From contig JAVHXX010000317.1 of assembly GCA_031119595.1 (NCBI GenBank), positions 1 through 5,580 of the forward strand: 5,580 bases of DNA, given 5' to 3'. The notes below the pieces were generated by a model. The model worked only from the letters and a program-made list of their open reading frames with translations. It had not been told where the DNA came from and did not search any database. Shown piece after piece: positions 1-4,523 of the stretch. The position numbers and the translations under genes are program-made. The stretch comes from Patulibacter sp. Its GTDB lineage: Bacteria > Actinomycetota > Thermoleophilia > Solirubrobacterales > Solirubrobacteraceae. The first letter of the stretch is position 1, and every line of letters begins with the position of its first letter.

Positions 1-89
1 CGGCCCATCTGGTCAAAAAGGGCGCCGAGGCTGCTCGCGCCACTGCTGCGACCGTCGCTGCGCTCGACGCGCTCGACGTTCGCGGGTAG
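1..89 (+). CDS. C-terminal tail of an unidentified protein (5' end outside window)
   Basis: The third forward frame is open from the left edge to a TAG at 87-89 and gives about 28 residues ending in DALDVRG. The tail is rich in alanine and alternates charged and hydrophobic residues (KKGAEAARATAATVAAL), as expected for a C-terminal amphipathic helix. The pattern G-A-E-x-A-R-A-x-A vaguely recalls the end of tryptophanyl-tRNA synthetases, but the fragment is too short to name. Caution: G/C is higher at first than at third codon positions here, so the antisense in-phase frame (no stop across this stretch) fits the base composition at least as well, and a - strand gene cannot be excluded. A 9-bp tandem repeat (CGCTCGACG twice, 61-78) encodes the ALDALD stretch. 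Confidence 0.4.
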   Translation, partial: AHLVKKGAEAARATAATVAALDALDVRG

Positions 90-100
90 GGACGGGTCGC

Positions 101-222
101 GTGCGTCGTTGTGCTGAGCCTGGGTCCGGGTGTGGTGGCGCGGGCCTTGTGGCTGGTCTCGGTGCGTGTGTGGTCGGTGTTGCGACGGGGCCGGGCGTTG
201 GCGGTGGCGCGAGTCCTGATGG
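101..222 (-). terminator. C/A-rich, G-poor stretch downstream of the MFS gene (possible Rho-dependent termination region)
   Basis: No convincing gene is seen between 90 and 225. A hand count of 101-220 on the + strand gives 59 G, 26 C, 31 T and 4 A. A transcript reading leftward out of the MFS gene would therefore be strongly C-rich and G-poor, the composition of Rho-utilisation (rut) sites. I see no strong hairpin followed by a U-tract. That this is a rut region is inference from composition and position only. A + strand reading frame crosses the stretch but is low-complexity Gly/Val and looks non-coding. Confidence 0.3.
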
Positions 223-225
223 GCG

Positions 226-1704
226 CTACGTGGCTCCGGTGATCGCCGGGCGGCGGTCGTCGGTGAGGTCTTCGAGGCCCGCGGCGGCGAGCTCGCCCTC
301 TTCGATCTCCAGGTCGCTGAGGGCGCGGGACCGGGGCGTCGGCTGGGTCGTGCGGCCCGGGAGCCACCAGGCGATGACCGCCGTGAGGAGGGCGAAGAAC
401 ACGGCGAACAGGGCGGTGATGCGGTACGAGTCGTGGGTCGGGACGGAGCCGTCGCCGAACGCACGCAGGAACGTCACCGACAGGCCGCTGCCGAGGGCGA
501 ATCCGACGAACCGGGACACCTGGTAGAAGCCCATCGCGCTGCCGGTCTCCTCCGGCGGGACCGCACCGACGATCAGGCCGGGCATCGCCGCGAAGGTGTA
601 GCCGAGGCCGATGCCGAGCAGGCCCATGGTCACGAAGACCTGCCAGAGCTGGGTGCTCGTGGCGGCGAAGAACGCGGCGCCGAGGGCGACCACGAACGCG
701 CCGGCGGGGATGATCGGGCGGATGCCGACCCGGCGGGTGAGCCACGGCAGCGTGCGGGAGACCGAGCTCGACAGGACCGAGAGCGGCACGAGCGTCAGGC
801 CGGCGACGAACACCGAGGCGCCGAAGCCGAAGGTGGTCAGCTGCACGAAGGCGGTCATGATCGCCAGCGACAGGTACATCGTCACGCCCAGCAGCAGGCC
901 GCTCACGTTGGCGGTGAGCACGGCGCGGTGGCGCACGAGCTTCAGGTCGACGAGCGGCTCCTCCGTGCGCTGCTCGTGCCACGCCCACACGACGATCAAT
1001 GCGAGGCCCGCGACGATCAGCGCCGGCACCCGGGCCGACCCCCAGCCCCAGTCGGCGCCCTTGTCGAGGCCGACGAGCAGGGCGACGAGGCCCGCGCCGA
1101 TGATCGCGGCGCCCGCGAAGTCGATGTGCCGCTGGATCGGAGGATGGTCCGGGTCGGGGATCACGAGGGTGGCGGCGATGAGCGCCAGTGCACTGACGAT
1201 CGTGCCGAACCAGTAGGCCGCGGACACGCCGCCGTGGTCGGCGATGAAGCCGGTGATCGGGTAGCCGAGGCCGACGCCGGCGGCGCCGATGACCGACAGC
1301 GCGGCGATCGCCCGCCCGGCCTGCTCCTGCGGCAGGACCTCGCGGGCCGCGGCCATGGTGAGCGGCATGAGCGCCAGGCCCAGGCCCTGGAGCGCGCGGC
1401 CGGCGATGAGGAGGTTCAGGGACTGCGCCAGGGCGGCGAGCGCGCCGCCGACCACGACGAGTCCGAGGCACGCGACGATCACGCGCTTGCGGTGGCGCCC
1501 GTCGCCGAGGCGGCCGACGAGGGGAGACGCGACCGCCGCGACGACGAGCGTCGCGGTCAGGGCCCACTGCGTGCTGGCGAGGCTCGCATGGAGATCGACC
1601 GCGAGGCGCGGGATCAGCGGCGCGCCGAGGCTCGAGACCACGGACACGACGGCGCCGACGAAGAGCAGGACGGGGACGAAGGCGCGCGCTCTGAAACCGG
1701 ACAT
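226..1704 (-). CDS. MFS transporter, DHA2-type (14 TM) drug/proton antiporter
   Basis: Encodes a 492-residue integral membrane protein of the major facilitator superfamily, probably a proton-driven exporter of toxic or xenobiotic compounds. About 14 hydrophobic segments can be counted, the first at residues 8-28 and the last before WWLPG, which fits the DHA2 (14-TM) group better than 12-TM families. Motif A is visible in the TM2-TM3 loop (GRLGDGRHRKR, residues 64-74), RALQGLG follows in TM4, and TM5 carries a glycine-rich motif C-like stretch (GAAGVGLGYPITG). The C-terminus is a soluble, acidic tail of about 30 residues. The start is placed at the ATG at 1704 (MSGFRARAF), directly before TM1; the longer open frame up to 1887 runs antisense into the marR gene. 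No clear Shine-Dalgarno precedes this ATG. It is divergent from the MarR gene across a 62-bp gap containing an inverted repeat, so repression by that MarR protein is likely. The substrate cannot be read from sequence. Confidence 0.93.
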   Translation of the reverse strand: MSGFRARAFVPVLLFVGAVVSVVSSLGAPLIPRLAVDLHASLASTQWALTATLVVAAVASPLVGRLGDGRHRKRVIVACLGLVVVGGALAALAQSLNLLIAGRALQGLGLALMPLTMAAAREVLPQEQAGRAIAALSVIGAAGVGLGYPITGFIADHGGVSAAYWFGTIVSALALIAATLVIPDPDHPPIQRHIDFAGAAIIGAGLVALLVGLDKGADWGWGSARVPALIVAGLALIVVWAWHEQRTEEPLVDLKLVRHRAVLTANVSGLLLGVTMYLSLAIMTAFVQLTTFGFGASVFVAGLTLVPLSVLSSSVSRTLPWLTRRVGIRPIIPAGAFVVALGAAFFAATSTQLWQVFVTMGLLGIGLGYTFAAMPGLIVGAVPPEETGSAMGFYQVSRFVGFALGSGLSVTFLRAFGDGSVPTHDSYRITALFAVFFALLTAVIAWWLPGRTTQPTPRSRALSDLEIEEGELAAAGLEDLTDDRRPAITGAT

Positions 1705-1705
1705 G

Positions 1706-1739
1706 GAGAAAACTCTACAGGAAGACTGTGCAGTTTCTC
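1706..1739. promoter_or_regulatory. Imperfect inverted repeat, candidate MarR operator in the divergent promoter region
   Basis: The left arm GAGAAAACTCTACAG (1706-1720) and right arm CTGTGCAGTTTCTC (1726-1739) are separated by 5 bases. The reverse complement of the left arm, CTGTAGAGTTTTCTC, matches the right arm at 12 of 14 positions with one single-base gap. The stretch is clearly richer in A/T than its surroundings. It begins 2 bp from the MFS start codon and ends 27 bp before the chosen MarR start. MarR dimers bind palindromes of this kind, and autoregulated divergent marR/transporter pairs are common, so binding here could silence both genes. No confident -35/-10 pair was found; TAGAGT (1717-1712 on the - strand) is a possible -10 for the MFS gene. 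Confidence 0.6.
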
Positions 1740-1766
1740 TGTATGGATCTGCGGTACCGTTGTCGT

Positions 1767-2213
1767 GTGCCACAACGCACCGACGCACCGACCCCCGTCG
1801 ACCTCCCGCAGCTCGCCGGAGATCTCCGCATGACGGTCGCCGCGCTCGTGCGGCGGTTCCGCCAGGACCGCACCGTGCCGCAGCCACAACTCGCCGTCCT
1901 CGGGCGACTCACCCGCAAGGGTCCGCAGACCACGAGCCAGCTCGCCGCCTACGAGCACGTGCGGCCGCAGTCGATGGCGCACACGGTCGCCGAGATGGAG
2001 TCCGCGGGGTTCGTGCGCCGCGAACCCGACCCGACCGACGGCCGCCAGACCCTGATCGTCCTCACCGACAGCGGTGTCGCCGAGATGGAGGCGTTCTCGC
2101 GCAAGGGCGAGAGCTGGGTGTCCGCGGCGATCGAGGAGAAGATCCCGGTCGGTGAGCGGGAAGACCTCGCCCGCGCCGTCGAGCTCCTCGGGCGACTCGT
2201 CGACGAGGACTGA
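1767..2213 (+). CDS. MarR-family winged-helix transcriptional regulator
   Basis: Encodes a small cytoplasmic DNA-binding protein of 148 residues, typical for MarR. The N-terminal dimerisation helix (DLPQLAGDLRMTVAALVRRF) is followed by the helix-turn-helix at about residues 53-83 (TTSQLAAYEHVRPQSMAHTV, then EMESAGFV). The wing follows at about 84-100 (RREPDPTDGRQTLIVLT), including the family's D-x-x-D-x-R pattern (D88, D91, R93), and a C-terminal helix closes the dimer interface. Start choice: the frame is open from a GTG at 1728, but that overlaps the inverted repeat. Codons between 1728 and about 1772 lack the strong G/C third-position bias seen further on, so the GTG at 1767 is preferred; the ATG at 1743 (8 residues longer) remains possible. 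Neither has a good Shine-Dalgarno. It probably represses itself and the divergent MFS pump and releases DNA on binding a small ligand, which is not identifiable here. Confidence 0.92.
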   Translation: MPQRTDAPTPVDLPQLAGDLRMTVAALVRRFRQDRTVPQPQLAVLGRLTRKGPQTTSQLAAYEHVRPQSMAHTVAEMESAGFVRREPDPTDGRQTLIVLTDSGVAEMEAFSRKGESWVSAAIEEKIPVGEREDLARAVELLGRLVDED

Positions 2214-2501
2214 CGCGTCTACGCCGAGACGGTCGGCATGGTCCTCGCGGAGCCGCAGCGCTCGATGGAGGACCTCGCGTCGATCACGGCGCCGACCCTG
2301 GTGCTCCAGGGCGACCGCGACGACGTGCGGCCTGAGCACGGCGCGGCGGTGGCCGAAGCGCTGCCCGAAGGCCGGCTCGCGGTGCTGCCCGGAACCCACG
2401 GACTCCCGATCGAGTCTCCGGCGATCGTCAACGCGCTGATCCTCGAATGGCCCGCGGGCGGTCCCGCCGGCCCCGACTGGGCCAAGGTCGCCGGCGGCTG
2501 A
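2214..2501 (+). pseudogene. Alpha/beta hydrolase, C-terminal remnant
   Basis: The 95 codons before the TGA at 2499-2501 read as the last third of an alpha/beta-fold hydrolase. TAPTLVLQGDRDD carries the strand and catalytic-acid region, RPEHGAAVAEALPEGRLAVL follows, then PGTHGLP with the catalytic histidine (codon 2397-2399), then SPAIVNALILEW. Whole proteins of this family run to roughly 260-290 residues. The oxyanion region and the nucleophile-elbow serine (G-x-S-x-G) are missing, because homology begins directly behind the MarR stop at 2211-2213, in the same reading frame. The simplest explanation is a deletion that removed the promoter-proximal two thirds of a gene once lying after marR. 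An ATG at 2238 could start an 87-residue product, but it could not form a working hydrolase. The whole remnant is antisense to the predicted tail of the sigma-like gene. Family assignment rests on motif recognition, not on a search. Confidence 0.62.
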
Positions 2502-3028
2502 GCGGTCCGCCGGGCGCCGGCCTGCGCGGCCGCGGCGAACACGAACCCGAACACCACGGTCGACACGACCACGCCGAGCGCGGCCAGTCGGGCCGAGAGT
2601 CGACGGCGTCCCGTGACCATCGCGTTCATCGCGGTCCCGGTGGCGATGCCGAGGCGCTGCGCGGCCTCCCCGGTCGAGAGGCCCTCGAGGGCGGTCATCG
2701 TGAGGAGCGCGCGCTCACGGTCGGGCAGCCCGGCGAGGGCATCGCCGACGACCGGGATCTCGGGTGCAGGGCTGCTCGTGGCGGCATGGGGCGCGAGGGC
2801 GTCCGCGATGGCGGCGGCGCGGCGGCGGCCGCGCTGCTGGTTGCGCAGGACGTTGTCCGCGACGACGAAGAGCCAGGCTCGTTCGGCGCCCTCGGGGATC
2901 GTGGCGGCACGGCGCACCGCGACGGCGAAGGTCTCCGACACGACGTCGTCGGCGAGGCCCGGGTCGCGGCGCGCGATCCTTGCGCGCACCGCCGCGGCGT
3001 GGCGTTCGAACAGTTCCGCGACCGACAT
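2219..3028 (-). CDS. Sigma-70/ECF-like factor with C-terminal transmembrane segment
   Basis: Encodes up to 269 residues. Residues 5-70 resemble sigma region 2 (ELFERHAAAVRARIARR, ADDVVSETFAVAV, AWLFVVADNVLRNQQRGRRR). A linker follows, then residues 97-150 resemble region 4, with the HTH in LSTGEAAQRLGIATGTAMNA and a basic RRRLSAR end. It would therefore direct RNA polymerase to a specific promoter set. Residues 152-170 form an uninterrupted hydrophobic segment (GVVVSTVVFGFVFAAAAQA), suggesting membrane anchoring with the sigma domains in the cytoplasm. The start ATG (3028-3026) overlaps the signal peptidase stop as TGATG and has no Shine-Dalgarno of its own, implying coupled translation. The C-terminus is doubtful: residues 177-269 are antisense to the hydrolase remnant, low in complexity (Ser/Ala/Pro/Gly), and end at a TAG (2221-2219) five bases from the MarR stop. 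No separate anti-sigma gene is visible in the window. Confidence 0.78.
   Translation of the reverse strand: MSVAELFERHAAAVRARIARRDPGLADDVVSETFAVAVRRAATIPEGAERAWLFVVADNVLRNQQRGRRRAAAIADALAPHAATSSPAPEIPVVGDALAGLPDRERALLTMTALEGLSTGEAAQRLGIATGTAMNAMVTGRRRLSARLAALGVVVSTVVFGFVFAAAAQAGARRTAQPPATLAQSGPAGPPAGHSRISALTIAGDSIGSPWVPGSTASRPSGSASATAAPCSGRTSSRSPWSTRVGAVIDARSSIERCGSARTMPTVSA
2491..2513. terminator. GC-rich hairpin at the hydrolase remnant stop codon
   Basis: CCGGCGG (2491-2497) and CCGCCGG (2507-2513) form a perfect 7-bp stem with a 9-base loop that contains the remnant's TGA stop. Two more G-C pairs can form past a one-base bulge. No U-tract follows on either strand, so it is at best a weak or factor-dependent terminator. 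Its position suits the 3' end of a + strand gene, although it also lies inside the predicted sigma-like reading frame. Such stems also arise by chance in sequence this GC-rich. Confidence 0.25.
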
Positions 3029-3663
3029 CAGAGGCCGCCGATCCGCTTCGGCGGCCAGTAGGTCGCGAAGGCCCGGCCGATGATCTGGTTGCGCGGCAGC
3101 GGGCCCCAGTAGCGGGAGTCGTTGGAATCGCCGCGGTTGTCGCCCATCATGAAATAGGTACCGCCCGGGACGGTGAACGGGCGCAGGTTGCACTCCGCGT
3201 CGTCGCAGGTCCGGGCGTACGGCTCGACGACCGGTCGCCCGTTGCGGATCACGTGCCCGTGGACGATCTGGAGGCGATCGCCGGGCACCCCGACGACCCG
3301 CTTGACGTACTGCTTGGGCGCCTTGCCGGGCGTCGCCTTCAGGCAGACCTGGTCGGCGGCGTGCGGGACCTGGCACTGGGCGAGCTGCTCCGCGCCGGCC
3401 GGCGGCGTGAACACGAGCACCTGGCCGTCCTTCGGATCCCCGAGGTCGTTGCCGATGCGGTTCGCAAGGATCCGCTGGCCCTCGCGGATCGTCGGCAGCA
3501 TCGACCCCGACGGCACCTTGAACGGCTTCACCACGAACGCCTGCACGAGGAACGCGATCACGAGCGCGCCGACGACCGTGACCACCGTCTCCAGCCACGC
3601 GGGCATGCCGGTGCGGGCCTCGTCGGCGGTGTCGGGCGGGTCGGTGTCGTCGGTCGTGGTCAT
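3028..3663 (-). CDS. lepB: Type I signal peptidase (leader peptidase)
   Basis: Encodes a 211-residue membrane serine protease of family S26 that removes signal peptides from exported proteins on the outer face of the cytoplasmic membrane. A Thr/Asp-rich cytoplasmic N-terminus is followed by one TM segment (about residues 23-43). Box B is KVPSGSMLPT with nucleophile Ser54 (codon 3504-3502). Box D is QYVKRVVGVPGD with the general-base Lys121 (codon 3303-3301). Box E is GDNRGDSNDSRYWG (residues 174-187). All catalytic elements are intact. Four cysteines lie in the extracytoplasmic part (97, 107, 153, 158) and could form two disulfides. The ATG at 3663 is favoured because GGAGA sits 4 bases upstream; the open frame continues upstream to 3972, antisense-like and within the crotonase gene. 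Its TGA overlaps the ATG of the sigma-like gene. Residual transcription from the GAD/crotonase genes or a promoter in the 94-bp gap could drive it. Confidence 0.95.
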   Translation of the reverse strand: MTTTDDTDPPDTADEARTGMPAWLETVVTVVGALVIAFLVQAFVVKPFKVPSGSMLPTIREGQRILANRIGNDLGDPKDGQVLVFTPPAGAEQLAQCQVPHAADQVCLKATPGKAPKQYVKRVVGVPGDRLQIVHGHVIRNGRPVVEPYARTCDDAECNLRPFTVPGGTYFMMGDNRGDSNDSRYWGPLPRNQIIGRAFATYWPPKRIGGL

Positions 3664-3667
3664 CGGG

Positions 3668-3672
3668 TCTCC
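3668..3672 (-). promoter_or_regulatory. Ribosome binding site of the signal peptidase gene
   Basis: Read on the - strand, GGAGA lies 4 bases before the ATG at 3663. It is the clearest Shine-Dalgarno among the gene starts in this window and it fixes the start of lepB. The next gene, the sigma-like factor, has none and probably depends on ribosomes loaded here. No confident -10/-35 boxes or terminator were found in the surrounding gap, 3664-3757. Confidence 0.7.
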
Positions 3673-3757
3673 GTGATGGGCGCCGGGCAGGGCCCTCGAC
3701 CGGTGATGTCCGGCAGCGGCACCGACCTCACGAATCGGATGCGCGGGCCGGGTGGTC

Positions 3758-4513
3758 TCAGCGTGCGGGGAAGGTCGCCGGGCGGCGCTCGAGGAAGGCG
3801 GCGACGCCCTCGCGGCCGGTCGGCGAGGCCGCCATCGCGGCGATGCTCTCGCCCTCGAGGGCAAGCTGGGTGGCGAGGTCGTTGTCCGGTGAGGTGGAGA
3901 GGAGACGCTTGCTCGCGGCATACGAGGCCGTCGGGCCGGCGGCGAGCTTGGCGGCGAGCGCGTCGACGGCATCGTCGAGTTCGTCGGCGGGGACGACCTG
4001 GGTGAGGATCCCGAGGTCGAGGGCCTCGGCGGCGGTCAGGGTGCGGTTCGTGAGGATCAGCTCGGACGCGCGCCGCGCGCCGACGATGCGCGGCAGCAGC
4101 CACGACGCGCCGCCGTCCGGGGAGAGGCCGACGCCCGTGTAAGCCATCGTGAGCGACGCCGACTCCGAGGCGATCGCGAGGTCGGCGCCGAGCACCAGCG
4201 ACATGCCCGCGCCCGCGGCCGGTCCCTGCACGCGCGCGATGACCGGCACGCCGACGGTCGAGAGGGCCAGGACGCCCTCGTGGAGGGTGCCGGCGAGCTC
4301 GCGCAGCACGGCTCCGGGATCCTCGGTCTGTGCCATCGACGGCAGGTCGCCGCCGAGGTTGAAGAACCGGCCCTCGGCCGCCAGAACCACGACCCGCACG
4401 CCGTCGAGGGTGGCGAGGGCCGTGGCGTCGTCACGGAACTGCCGCAGCCACTCCGCGGTCATCGAGGTGGCCACGGGAAGGGTCGCGATGCCGCGATCGT
4501 CCAGGGAGAGCAT
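3758..4513 (-). CDS. Enoyl-CoA hydratase/isomerase (crotonase) family protein
   Basis: Encodes 251 residues of the crotonase fold, a cytoplasmic family acting on acyl-CoA thioesters. RFFNLGGDL (49-57) is the first oxyanion-hole loop, and VQGPAAGAGMSLVLGADLAI (95-114) holds the second oxyanion glycine. GLSPDGGASWLLPRIVG (129-145) and ALDLGILTQVVP (164-175) are further family signatures, and the C-terminus KEGVxAFLE-like region is present as REGVAAFLERRPATF. The two catalytic glutamates of classical hydratases appear replaced (Ser105 and about Thr126), while Asp133 in the S-P-D-G-G loop is kept, as in PaaG/delta-isomerase-like members. An isomerase is therefore more likely than a hydratase. The N-terminus is short: the usual LNRPexxNALs strand is reduced to TLPVATSMTAEWL. 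The start ATG is 10 bp after the glutamate decarboxylase stop, so co-transcription is likely; no clear Shine-Dalgarno is seen. The substrate is unknown. Confidence 0.92.
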   Translation of the reverse strand: MLSLDDRGIATLPVATSMTAEWLRQFRDDATALATLDGVRVVVLAAEGRFFNLGGDLPSMAQTEDPGAVLRELAGTLHEGVLALSTVGVPVIARVQGPAAGAGMSLVLGADLAIASESASLTMAYTGVGLSPDGGASWLLPRIVGARRASELILTNRTLTAAEALDLGILTQVVPADELDDAVDALAAKLAAGPTASYAASKRLLSTSPDNDLATQLALEGESIAAMAASPTGREGVAAFLERRPATFPAR

Positions 4514-4523
4514 GGCCGGGAGC

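Noticed and set aside
61..78. 9-bp tandem repeat CGCTCGACG as a possible regulatory or attachment site
   Set aside because: It is only two copies and is explained by a repeated Ala-Leu-Asp coding pattern in the partial gene.
433..1833. Long + strand open frame (466 codons) through the MFS gene
   Set aside because: It is antisense to a clear 14-TM transporter, and its product is a low-complexity Arg/Asp/Glu/Ala/Gly/His mixture typical of GC-rich shadow frames.
1705..1887. N-terminal extension of the MFS frame
   Set aside because: It is rich in arginine and glycine, antisense to the marR gene, and lies upstream of a well-placed ATG just before TM1.
1614..2399. - strand open frame opposite marR
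   Set aside because: It shows no recognisable domain, and marR on the other strand has full family motifs.
3031..3598. Extension of the sigma-like frame upstream of 3028
   Set aside because: It overlaps the signal peptidase in another frame and is a basic, low-complexity shadow; sigma homology begins at the ATG at 3028.
3664..3972. N-terminal extension of the signal peptidase
   Set aside because: It runs through the 94-bp gap into the crotonase gene, is Pro/Arg/Ser-rich, and the GGAGA site points to the ATG at 3663.
2764..4005. 413-codon + strand open frame opposite lepB and sigma
   Set aside because: It is antisense to two genes with intact motifs and has Arg-rich shadow composition.
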